Of a stretch of DNA of 64,000 bases, positions 44,915 to 55,691 are shown piece after piece. Each line of letters begins with the position of its first letter. Within the stretch, counting starts at the first letter, position 1. The stretch is taken from positions 181,080,508 to 181,144,507 of the forward strand of contig NC_133661.1 in assembly GCF_037893015.1 (NCBI RefSeq), in the 5' to 3' direction. Source of the DNA: Macrotis lagotis. Lineage: Eukaryota; Chordata; Mammalia; Peramelemorphia; Peramelidae. Position numbers and translations under genes: made by a program. The notes below the pieces were generated by a model. That model had not been told where the DNA came from. It saw only the letters and a program-made list of their open reading frames with translations, and did not search any database.

Positions 44915-47900
44915 TCAGTCTCCAAGTATGTTGGTCAGGGCTTTTCTCCGTTTGGCCACTGCCCCTTGTTGCTGTTCCCAGTCTCCTCTTCTCTTCAGAA
45001 AAGTGCCCAGTGCTACATTTCGGGCCACATGATGGCCAAAGGGATCTCTCATCAGTTCCTGGTTCTTTTCCCCTGTGAAGAAAACCACTTCCAACATCAA
45101 AATCAAACTAGGTAGCTAGGTTTCCTAGCTTTTCACCCTGAAGCAGGTTCCCAGAATGAAGTGACAATTCACTTCCCCTGAAACTCAAAAGGTAAGAAAG
45201 AAACTTGGGCTGCAGGTAGCAAGTTTGCAGAGTGAAAGTCCAGACCATCCTTATTATCTAGTGTTCAACCCCATCCCCACAGGTGACCAGAAGCTTTGGA
45301 TGAGAAAAAGGAAAGACAAGAAGCAGCTCAAGAACTTACCCAACTCAGTAGCAATCTCCTTACGAGCCCCCAAAGTTGCTCCATTCCAAATGGCATCCAG
45401 CACTCGACTACCATGACGACTGCAGGCCAGAGCAACATAGTGTCCCTGGGGAGGGAGAAAAACAGGAGAAAAGGTCTCAGGACAGCTATGAGGAGGAAGG
45501 TAAAAAAGGCATAGGAGGCAAACAGTGGTTCCCAAAGGGGTTTGTCCTGCACCAAAAATAGTCAAGAGGTTTCAGTCAAAACAGGCAATGAGAGTGGCTA
45601 GGTGGTGCAATGGATAAAGCACCAGCCCTGGAGTCAGGAGTATCTAGGTTCAAATCCAGTCTCAGACACTTAATAATTACCTAGCTGTGTGGCCTTGGGC
45701 AAGCCACTTAACCCCATTTGCCTTGCAAAAAAAAAAAAAAACTAAAAAAACAAAAACAGGCAATGAGAAGGGCATCTTAAGTGAAAAGCTGGAAGTCTGA
45801 ACCAGACGAGAAACGAAGGAAGGAAACAAGAAGCCTGACCTGGAGAGGTTGTAGGATTCTGCGACGCTGTTTTCTGGTCACAGTAGAGCTCGTCAGCACA
45901 GCGTCCAGAACATGGGAACCAGCAGGGCTTTGAGCCAGAGCCAGAAGCTGTAGACCTTCCATAGAAGTCAGACTTCGAAGCACAGGGCCCAGGGTTGAGA
46001 AGTGTAGCAAGTGCTGAAGCAACAATGACCCAGGTACAGTCACTTCCCCCAGGGGCTGGGCTGCAGCCATCTCTACCTGGTAAAAAAAAGGAATATAAAA
46101 TCTGGGGTCAGAAATGTCAAGTAAGATCTATTCCCAACTTCAGTTATTTTAACTCAAAAATCCAAGGACTTTACAACCTCTATAGTCAAGGATTTAAAAT
46201 ACAAGTTTCTTCCAAGAATAAGGAAATCTGCTTCTTTTGTTAGCCATTCAGAAATCCCACCTCACCTTGTGTTCAGAAGGTACATCTTCTTCCTCTAGTC
46301 CATAGTATACCTCATAGGCTGTCAGGGAGCCAAAGAGGGGTACACATGCCACCTGCCGAGATGGGGGTTCTGCACAGTGGAATGCCTATAGGTATGAAAA
46401 GAAGGGTTACACTACAGATCTAAAAACTCTCCAGACACTTTAAGGCAAAGGTCAATATCTTTTTATGCATTTAAAATAATATTATGAGAAGGGGTCTGTA
46501 GGCTTCACCAAATTTTTAAAGGAATCATGATACAAAAAGGATTAAGAATCCCAGCTAAGGGGGATCAGAAAGCAAAGCAGCAGAGAAATACAAAGATATA
46601 TCCGAGAAGCAGAAGAACTAGACATGGAGGAACAAAGAAAGTGAGATGGGGAAGGTAATTAAAATTTAGCTACAGTAGTATTAGTAATAAAATTCCTTGA
46701 GGATATCTGTTTGCATTAGAAGGAATGGAATATGCTAAAACATAACTAAAGGTAACTGTACATTCAGATTCCAAGAAAGAAGACAGAAAGGAAAGAAACA
46801 GAGCAAAATTTAAAGTCTTCTCTGGAAGGAAGGAAGGGAGGGAGGGAGGGAGGGAGGAGGGAAGGAAGAAGCAGAGCAGAATCTTAACTCATCAGGAAGC
46901 TGGACATTCAAATTATGTGACAGAGAAGAAAGGGAAGAATGAACATTGAACATTTGGAGCTAAATAACAATACAATGCTACTCCTGCAGCAGAAGGGTAA
47001 GTTGGGAACTCCACAGAGAAGGTACTTCAAGTGTTCCAGTAAAAGATGTGGAAACGGGGTGGCTAGGTGGCACAGTGGATAAAGCACCAGCCCTGGAGTC
47101 AGGAGTACCTGAGTTCAAATCTGGCCTCAGACACTTAATAATTACCTAGCTGTGTGGCCTTGGGCAAGCCACTTAACCCCATTGCCTTGCCAAAAAAAAA
47201 AAAAGATGTGAAAACACAGATGCTATTAGGAGAGAGGTCATAAAGTAAAATCCAGAAGAAGCAAAGAAAAGAAAGAGTCAGCTACTCACTGGACTGACAT
47301 TTTGAACAGTGAACAGCTAACTGTTCTCTCTCCAGGACATGTTCCCTGGACAATTAATAATCTCTCAAGATTTTTTAAACTGATTACCTTCCTGTTCAGA
47401 GTAATTTATGTGGGGATATATGATCCTATCCAAAGCAAACAGGAAAGCACTGATGATTATGAAATTCTGAGTAAGTCACTGAAAACCCTGAGGGCACAAG
47501 GAGTTTTCATCACTACTATGGACTGTAAGTAAATAGCTGATTAATTTGGATTTCTAAACCTTTGGTAGGGGATAAAATGTATCTTACAAGGGCCCAAAAA
47601 AATGTATTTACTTGGAAATCTTTTTCAAATCTGATCAAGAGGGCTTTAAATTACCCACGCAGTGGCCAAACCAAACATCAAAGCCAAAGCACTTAATAAC
47701 ATAGAAAAGAGAACTCACAAGAAAATATCAAAGAACAACAAGATTAAAATTCCATGGCTTCCATTCCCCAATAGGTAAGTGTCAAAGAATATGAACAAAT
47801 TTTTCTCAGGAAAAGAACTTCCAACTATCAACAACCTCATAAAAGAATACTTTAAATCACTAATAACAAGAAATACAAATCAAAACAAGTGAAATTTCAA

Positions 47901-50900
47901 CTCATACTGTACAAAAAGGTAAAAATGACAAAAGAAAGCAACAGTGTTGGAGAAGTTGGGGGAAAATAGGCACACTTGCATAGTTTGAGCTCTGAATCAG
48001 CATAATCATTTTGAAAAACCGTTTGAAATTATGCAAATGTATCCCTTTGATTCAATAATTCCAATACTGGGTTATATCACAAGAAGATCATTTTTAAGAT
48101 TTAATTGATAAGAAGAAACTAACCCTATACAATGTTTACGGTAATACTTTTTGTGAAAGCAAAGGATTAGAAACAAATCAGATGCCCATTAACTGAGGAA
48201 TGACTAAACAAATTATGGGAATCAGTATTACTGTCCTGTAAGAAAACATGAATATGATGAATACATCATTAACTGATACAAAGTGAAGTATGTAGAGACA
48301 AGAAAAAATTGTACACAACAATGACCACAACAATGTAAGAAAGAAAAAACCATAAACATTGAAAAGTAAAAGGAAGTATTGCAAAATTATTTTAAAAAAC
48401 TAGCATACTCAAAAGAAAAGATTTAAGAAAATACTCCCATTCCACCCATATGCTAAGGTAAAAGGTCCAAAAGTGTTAATTATTACCCATATTTTAAGAC
48501 TTTTTCAATTTATAGATAAGTTGGATTTTTTCCTCTTTTATTTTTGGCTTTAAAATACTATTTATTAAATGAGATAGCTCTGAGGAGGAATTATACTGAA
48601 ACTATAGTGATGTAAAAAACAAAAGATCAATTAAAACTCATTTTTTAAAAACTCCATGGCTTCAATTGTCTTTTTACTAATACACAAAGGATGAACAGGA
48701 TAAACTACAGATATTATTATGGAAAGGCAAATTTGATCAGATTCGGTAGCACTGGACTATGCCATGAATGAAATAAGGAATAAAAAAATGACCTTTATTC
48801 TAAAAGGAACAAAATTCATCAAAGGAGCAGTAATGTAGTAGTTTATATTAAGAAGACAAGTTCAAACGAAGAAATTTAAAAATTTGTAGGGAGAAGCAGG
48901 GTGGTAAAAGAACCTGAGTGAGAATTAAGAGTGGAGAAACAGAAGTAATATCATCAGAGGAATATATAGCAGACCACCCAGAGAGGAGGCATTAGAAGTG
49001 TAAGAAACATGACAAACTTGGCAGAGGCATGATCTACTAATGATGGGAGGATTCAGCTAGCTGGATCTATGCTGAAGGTCTCACTAGCAAAGGGGAAAAA
49101 AAATTAAAGCAGCTGATAAAATCTTGATTTTTCTAAATGACTTCACTCTTTAAAATGTAATTTTAAAAAATGGTTAACTGCTTCTCTAGACAAGGTTCTG
49201 ACAAAGAGAAATTTAAATAGATATGATGAGAAACAAGCAAGAGATCACCCAATTTTAGAATTCATTATATGAAATCTGAAAAAAAGGTCAGGCAGTCTGA
49301 CATACCCTTATTTTTTTGGGGGGGGGAATCATATTTTAAAGAATTCAGAGATAGAATAAACAGGAATCAATGTGAAAATTCTGTTGAAAAAGTCAGAGAC
49401 ATGTGGGGAATTGTGAAAAATAAAATTCTAAAAGAAAAAAAGAAATTCTAGCTTTCCGTGGGGGTTGGGGGGAAGGAAGGAAGATTGGGGGAAAATTGAA
49501 AAAGTCAAATATCTTTAATAAAAAAAAAAGAAATTCTAAAAAAGAAATCTAAAAATACTGTGACTTCAGAGGGGTAAACAACTCAGATTTTCTTAAATGA
49601 ATCAATCATGAGGCCTTTATTAAGTGCCTAAGTGTCTGATACTCTGCTTCTTGAATGGAAAGTTGAACAGGAGCAAATAAAGAAGAATGTAAGGAGCATT
49701 GAAGTTCATAATAAAAACTGAGGTTGTTGCAGAAGAATATTGAGAGAAACAAAAATTTCTTTTTAGTTATGATGGAGGGCAGGAAGAAGATAAGGAAGAC
49801 TGATGTTCATGGTGAATGGTAAAAGGAATGGGCAAGAAAGAATAACTCAATTTTAACTTTACTTCTATTTCCTTTTCTAAAAAAAAAACCTTTGGACTGA
49901 AGAGAACAGAACACTGACTCATGGAGAAGAAAGAAAGAAAAATGAGGGAAGAGACAATAATCAAACAAGTCAACAGTTTTTGTGAATCTTCAAAGATTAT
50001 GGGGAAGGGGTGGCTAGGTGGCACAGTGAATAAAGCACCTGCCCTGGAGTCAGGAGTACCTGAGTTCAAATCTGGCCTCAGACACTTAATAATTACCTAG
50101 CTGTGTGGCCTTGGGCAAGCCACTTAACCTTACTGCCTTGCAAAAATCTAAAAAAACAAAAAAACAAAAACAAAGATTATGGGGAATAGGAAAGTATAAC
50201 AAGTACTCAAGGAAGGGTGAATATAATGATTTACCAAAAGGAGGAAAATGGCTAAAAGATAAAGTCTACAAATTATAGGCCAAGCAATGGCCTATAAATT
50301 TTAAAATGTATTACTAAATGGGTGATTTTTGAGCAGTTAGAAAGGGAAATGGTAATAATTAAGGGCTAGGATGGCTACAATAAGAACAAATGATGCCTTT
50401 TCCAATCTAATTTCATTTTTAAATAGAATCATGAATTAGGAGAATGCTACAGACCAAGGCTACTGTGTAGTTGAGCAATGCTGGGGGAGGGGGGAGTTCT
50501 CTGAGAGCCTCTCAGAGGGTCTTCAAAGTCAAAACTATTTTCATAACAATAGTGAATATTCTCATTTCTAAGGCAGTAAATATCAATATAACTCACTTAA
50601 GCAAAAGCTCTTTGTGGGGGTAGAAGGGGTCTTTAATAAGAGTGTCAAGGGGTCCTAAGAGCACAATTTTGAGAACTGCTATTCTACAGAATTTGACAAA
50701 GTATTTAAAGCACATTTATCCTTGTGAAGAAATGTGTAGTAGAGTACTAAAATGATCTATCCTTGGCCTGGAATTAGTCAACATGTTATCTATGATTTGG
50801 AAAAAAAAGTAAAAATTGCACTTTTATCAAATCTGCTGATGACGAAAAAAAAAAAAGGAAATCTAGAACAGGGTTGTCCAACCTTACTGTTTTTTTTTTT

Positions 50901-53825
50901 TTGGCAAAGCAGTGGAGTTAAGTGACTTGCTTGAGTTCAAGTCCTCCTGACTCCAGGACCAGTGCTCTATCCACTTCACTACTGAGCTGCCCCCCAACCT
51001 TACTTTTAAAAGTTTTTATCGAAAAATAGACAATATATTTTGATTTGCCATTTTAAAGAGAGGTTTGTAGAAGCTCAGTTTCGTTTATTAAAGCATTTCA
51101 TAAACTCACTGGGAGCTGAATAAAATTACATTGCAGCCCAGTATTTTAGATAGCCCTGATCTAGAGGGTAAACAATACAGTAAAGAAAAGGAAGGACATA
51201 CTATCTGAGGAATCATTGAATAAACTAGTATTAATTAACAGAAGAGAAGACTTAGGGAAAATTCATAATATTTCCATTATCTAAAGAACTGTCATGTGGA
51301 AAGACCAGACTTGGTCCCATAGGGAAGAAGTAGGAAAAGGGGAAGAAGCTATCAAAAAAAATAAATTTTTGCTTAATGTAAGAAAAAACTTTCCAAGATT
51401 TGGAATCATTAGAAAATGCCAGGGACTGCTTTGGTACTAGTGTTGTCTCTCCTCCCTAGAGTATTCAGCAAAAACTGGATGACTACTTGGCACTAAGATG
51501 AAAGGGATTTTAGGGATCCTTGGTATTCTTGGGTAAGGGTTGGATCTGTTAGCCTCTGAGATCCCTTCTGAATTTGAAATCTTGCTGTTTGTTTAAGACA
51601 GTGAGTTCTGGCCTATATTTGTGCCTTCACTGGGTCTCATTTTTCTTTCCACTTTGTGAGCTGTTAGGCCATGGGAGCCCTTGGGGCCAGAAAGGAAAAG
51701 AATAAATATGGGATAAGGTCTGAAAGGGGAGGAAATATGAAAAAAAGGAGACTGGCAGAAGTCTAGGCTATACTTCACCTACCTCCAGCAGCAATTGCAG
51801 AATCTGGGCCTGATGAGCCCCAACTCTACGGCAGGCACCCACCAAGGCAATGACTACACCTGGGTGGCCTTGTGCCAACACAGCTTCCAGGGCAGGACTC
51901 AATTCCTCAAATACTTGGGACAGCTGAGGGGGAAAAATAACATAAAATTAATCACTAACCACTCCTCAAAGTACAATTCAACTTTCTTACCCAACTTCAC
52001 ATTCTTAACCCAACTCCCCAGGTTTTCCATTTGCCCACTCTCTATCCTACCACACTTACCAACTGAGGGGTAGTAATGGCATCAAGTAAACGTTGCAAGG
52101 GGAAGTTGGCAATAGGATGTGAAGCGAGGGCCTGAAGCTGCCCCTGGAAGTGATCCTCAAAGATGCTCTGCAGCCGTGAAGGTTCTGACGTCAGCAATAC
52201 CTGTTCTAGCAGTCTGGAGCTTGTCTGGTCCCGAAGGAATAGCAGCAAGGGGCTAAGGACAGGGAAATGGCAATAAATTCAAATTAATTTCTACTCCATC
52301 CTGTGTAGTATGAAACATCCTGACTACCAACTTGTGAAGGTTGGAAGCTTTCCACTAACCTGCCATCAGCTGCAGAGTTTCGGCTACTCAGGTACGTGAT
52401 CACAGAATCACAAAGATGGGCACAAGCCTTGGGAAGTTTCTGATGTAGTACCTGGAGCGCTACTTGGAGGCAGAAACTGGAGACCTTGTCAGTGATGAAC
52501 ACTATTGGACAGGACAAGAACATATAGAATTTCTCTGACACAGATGATTTGCTCACCCTCATTCCCCAAAAGGAAACAGAATAAAAAAAAATGAAAACAA
52601 TAGCTTCAGGGAGAATCGTAGTTACCTGCCTAGGTCCCCTTTCAAGGGCCTGGGGCAGTGCCTCCCTCCATGTTAATCTCTTCCCTTGCAAATATGTTTT
52701 CTTGTTCTGTTTTCCCATTTAAGCCCTCTCACCAGAAATATCCTTCAGGAAACAGGAACTCAGTTCTTGTAAGCACCTCAAAAAGGAATCAGGAACCTCA
52801 AAAGTGGCTGGCTTCCATTCCCGAACAGACACCCGCTGCCCATCTAAAGTAAAGGCAAGAACGTGGGGCTTTATAAAATAACAAACAGACTGGGAATTTC
52901 CACGGATGAACAAACATGGGTTATACTTAAAGAAGCTAAAAGAGGTTTAGAAGTCAGCTTGTTTTTTCCCCCTCTATTGTAGGAGCCTCCAAACTAAGAC
53001 GAAAGGAACCCCTTTCCCTCCCCCGCGTGAACTGCGACCCTGGGAGGTCCCCTCATGACCCAACATCACCTCCCCCCCTCAGAACTCACCGAGGGACTGG
53101 GGGCCTCGGGGTCTGCCCACGTCAGACTCCAAGATGGTCCCCCCCCAGCACCTGTAGGAGAGTCCTGACCACGAAGCTGCCGTGGGTGTCTCCGCTGTAG
53201 AGGCCCAAGGCTCGCCGCACCTCCGCCGCCAGCTCCAGCACCAGCGCCTCCGGAGTCCCGGGCTCTCGGTCCGTTCCGTCTCTGTCCTCCGCGGCGGCCA
53301 GGGCCCCGGGCAGCCGGGCCAGCTGCAGCAGGAGGCTCTGCAGGACGTGGGCCCCGCTTCGGTGGCAGGCCAGCCGGCGGACGTGCGGCAGGAGGGCGGC
53401 CAGCAGGCGGCTCAGGGGCCCCGGGGGGCTGCGGCGCAGCAGCTCCTGCAGCATCCCGCTGCCGGCCCTGTCCGTGGCCAGGGCCAGGGCCTGCGTCTCC
53501 ACCTCCTTCAGCACGTTTCGTATCAAAAGCTCTAGAAAATGAACAGCTTGGTGGCGGGGGCGCCCTCCCCTCCCCCCCACGCCGGTGCCCCCCGCCCTGC
53601 CCCGGGCCGCCCCGTACCGCGCTCCTCCCCGGCCTCGGGCGCCTCCTTCAGCGCTTCCAGGGCCCGGCGAAAGTAGGTGAGCGCCTCGGGGGCCGGGCGA
53701 GGGTGCGGGTCGGGGCCCGGCTCGGCCCTCGGCCGGCCCCGGCCCCCGCCCCGGCCCCGGCCCCGGCCCCCGCCCCGGCCCCGGCCGACGCCGCGCTTCT
53801 GCGGGGAGTGTGGGCGCACCCCCAT
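44915..53825 (-). CDS. NOP9: Nucleolar protein 9 (10 coding exons, one apparent frameshift)
   Basis: Pumilio-like RNA-binding protein of 90S/pre-40S particles, needed for 18S rRNA maturation. Coding exons in order: 53618-53825, 53090-53531, 52733-52843, 52360-52501, 52060-52252, 51783-51923, 46266-46385, 45840-46076, 45340-45445, 44915-45072. All borders are GT-AG and phases fit except within exon 2, where a run of 8 G (minus strand; 53139-53146) is one longer than the frame of human NOP9 requires. With seven G the product is 618 residues (human 636), reading QVLGGTILESDVGRPRGPQS across the site. Landmarks: Arg/Gly-rich N-terminus (residues 10-32), LTYFRRALEALKEAPE, PUF-type helices such as CHRSGAHVLQSLLLQLARLP, GDTHGSFVVRTLLQVL, FITDKVSSFCLQVALQVLH and LALAQSPAGSHVLDAVLTS, and the C-terminus RDPFGHHVARNVALGTFLKR. 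The start ATG is in a Kozak-like context and matches human MGLGPRSPHK. Probably a functional gene with a base-call error. Confidence 0.93.
45592..45757 (+). repeat. tRNA-derived SINE with target duplications
   Basis: A full-length copy in NOP9 intron 8, flanked by AAACAGGCAATGAGA on both sides. It is nearly identical to the copies at 47055 and 50007. Confidence 0.93.
46826..46862. repeat. (GGAA/GGGA)n tract
   Basis: A short purine tandem tract in NOP9 intron 6. Confidence 0.85.
47055..47210 (+). repeat. tRNA-derived SINE with target duplications
   Basis: Flanked by AAAGATGTGGAAAC and AAAGATGTGAAAAC; complete head, core and A-tail. It lies in NOP9 intron 6. Confidence 0.93.
47700..48650 (+). 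mobile_element. L1 3' region, diverged
   Basis: 'gaaatacaaatcaaaacaag', 'ctttgattcaataattccaa', 'gatgcccattaactgaggaa' and 'acaacaatgaccacaacaat' follow the L1 ORF2-end to 3' UTR order. Heavily diverged. It lies in NOP9 intron 6 (5.4 kb). Confidence 0.6.
48650..50000. other. NOP9 intron 6, unassigned sequence
   Basis: AT-rich, probably old repeat-derived sequence with no coding signal and no family that I can name. Confidence 0.5.
50007..50172 (+). repeat. tRNA-derived SINE with target duplications
   Basis: A complete copy flanked by CAAAGATTATGGGGA on both sides. A young-looking member in NOP9 intron 6. Confidence 0.93.
50495..50700. mobile_element. hAT (Charlie-like) non-autonomous DNA transposon fragment
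   Basis: 'ttcaaagtcaaaactatttt', 'agcaaaagctctttgtgggg', 'aaggggtcctaagagcacaa' and 'tttgagaactgctattctac' recall MER-type hAT elements shared with placental mammals. Internally deleted relative to the type I recall. Confidence 0.5.
50891..50994 (-). repeat. tRNA-derived SINE, partial
   Basis: A T-run, 'ggcaaagcagtggagttaag' and 'gtgctctatccacttcacta', flanked by CCAACCTTACT(G/T)TT. The middle 'aattattaagtgtctgaggt' block is missing, so this copy is internally shortened. Confidence 0.85.
53139..53146 (-). other. NOP9: G8 run causing an apparent frameshift in NOP9 exon 2
   Basis: Minus strand GTGCT followed by eight G and ACCATC. Seven G restore GTILE...; eight lead to a stop 5 codons later. 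The next splice junction only works in the seven-G frame. Confidence 0.85.
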
Positions 53826-54450
53826 GGGCGCGCGCGCAGGAGTGGCTCGGGGACCCCGGCCACGGCCCCGCCGGCGTCCCGGTCCCAGCTCGGCGGCTCC
53901 TCGGCGAGTCTCCCCGGGGCGGTTCGGCGCGGCGGAGCCTCCGTCATAGCTCCGCGACGGCCGCCCGCCGGGAGCAAGGGGGCGTCTTCCCGGGCCGGGC
54001 CCCGCCCCCCGGGCACGCCCCCGCCGCGCCGGGGTCGAAGGTGTTCGGGACCTCCCGCCGCTCCGAGGCGCGCGCCCGCGGGGCGGGGGCGGGGCCGAGC
54101 CGCGGCCGCTCCTCAGACCGAGGTCCGGCCCGGTGCAGCGGCAGACGCGCCCTCCGCTCTCCTCCCCTCACCCCCGGAGCCCAGGCTGCTGAGCCGCCGC
54201 CGGTGCACCGTGCCGCCTCCCCTCCGCAGGTGACCGCCCCCCGGTGCCATGCCGGGCCCTCTGCACGGCAGCGTGTGCGTGGTGACGGGAGCCTCCAGAG
54301 GCATCGGCCGGGGCATTGCCCTGCAGCTCTGCCAGGCCGGAGCCACCGTCTACATCACCGGCCGCCGGCCGGACACCCTGCAGGCCGCCGCTCGGGAGGT
54401 GAGCCGCCGCCCCTGCACTCCTGCCCCTCCGCCCGCCCAGCGCGATTAGC
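53600..54450. promoter_or_regulatory. CpG island, NOP9-DHRS1 bidirectional promoter
   Basis: Dense CG dinucleotides cover NOP9 exon 1, the 423-bp gap between the two start codons and DHRS1 exon 1. No TATA box is visible. This is the only strong CpG island in the window besides the LTB4R2 ORF, and its head-to-head layout matches the human locus. Confidence 0.8.
53727..53782 (-). repeat. NOP9: GGGGCC-like repeat coding Gly-Arg in NOP9
   Basis: On the minus strand imperfect GGGGCC/GGGGCG units run for about 55 nt inside NOP9 exon 1 and encode alternating Gly and Arg (about residues 15-33). Human NOP9 has a looser GRG-type stretch here. Confidence 0.85.
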
Positions 54451-55645
54451 CCTGGGGTTAGACTGGGGGGCAAAGTCAGCAGAGTGGCCCAAGACCACCC
54501 CTTCCCCTCAGGGTTCTAGGAGCACCCGCTCCTTTCTGTCGTTCTTTATCTTTCTAACTACCTGCAGAGATAGTTTTCAACAGTCATTTTTTTGGTAAAG
54601 TTTTGAGTTAAACATTTTTCTCCCTAGCCGGGGCACAACTTCCCCTCAGGGTTCCAAGAGCACCCTCTCCTTTTTTTTTGTTCTTTTATCTTTCTAACTA
54701 CCTGCAGAGATAGTTTTCAACAGTCATTTTTTGGTAAAGTTTTGAGTTAAATATTTTTCCTCCCTTCCCCTCAGGGTTCCAAGAGCACCCACTCCTTTTT
54801 TTTTGTTCATGTCTTTTCCCTTTTTTCTTTTTTTTTTTTTAGGTTTTTGCCAGGCAGTGGGGTTAAGCGGCTTGCCCAAGGTCACCCAGCTAGGTGTTTA
54901 TTAAGAAATGATATTGGGGGCGGCTAGGTGGCTCAGTGGATAAAGCACCCGCACCGGCCCTGGAATCAGGAGTACCTGGGTTCAAATCCGACCTCAGACA
55001 CCTAATGACCTAGCCGTGTGGCCTTGGGCAAGCCACTTCACCCCATTTGCCTTGCAAAAAAAAAAAAGTCATATTTGAATTCAAGTACTCCTGACTCTAG
55101 GGCTAGTGCTCTATCCACTTCACCACCTAGTCGCCCCCATTTATTTTTCTAACTACCTGCAAAGATAGTTTTCAACAGTCATTTTTTGGTAAAGTTTTGA
55201 GTTTCACATTTTTCTCCCTAGCCAGGACACAACTTCTCCTCAGGGTTCTAGGAGCACCCACTCTTTTTTATTTTTGTTCATTTATTTTTCTTTTTTTTTC
55301 TTTTTAAGGTTTTTTTCAAGGCAATGGGGTGAAGTGGCTTGCCCAAGGTCACACAGCTAGGTCATTAGGTGTCTGAGGTCGAATTTAAACCCTGGTACTC
55401 CTGACTCCAGGGCCAGTACTCTATCCACTGCGCCACCTAGCCGCCTCCATTTATTTTTCTAACTACCTGCAAAAATAGTTTTCAGCAATCATTTTGTGGT
55501 AAAGTTTTGAGTTTCACATTTTTCTCCCTCCTCCCCTTCCCTCACTCTGTCAGAGAGTAAATCTAATATAGGTTATACATATTTAGCAGTGTTAAAACAT
55601 ATTTACATATTAATCTTGTGAAAGAAGGGAGCACCTACTTCTAAG

Positions 55646-55691
<46 letters not shown>

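Larger units (their letters stand above)
54502..55555 (-). repeat. Tandem array of L1 3'-end units with nested SINEs
   Basis: Four units each begin with 'ctcagggttc(t/c)(a/t)(a/g)gagcaccc' and continue with a reverse L1 3' end ('tagttttcaacagtcatttt', 'ggtaaagttttgagtt'). They start near 54502, 54641, 54764 and 55232. Units 3 and 4 each carry a reverse SINE at the same place; unit 3 also carries a forward SINE inside the reverse one. Confidence 0.75.

Noticed and set aside
51593-51778. Short minus-strand frame between NOP9 exons 6 and 7
   Set aside because: It lies in the intron just past the exon 6 donor and has no match to NOP9; intron read-through.
53648-54598. Long Ala/Arg/Pro-rich frames on both strands in the CpG island
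   Set aside because: Composition effect of very high GC; the true frames here are NOP9 exon 1 (-) and DHRS1 exon 1 (+).
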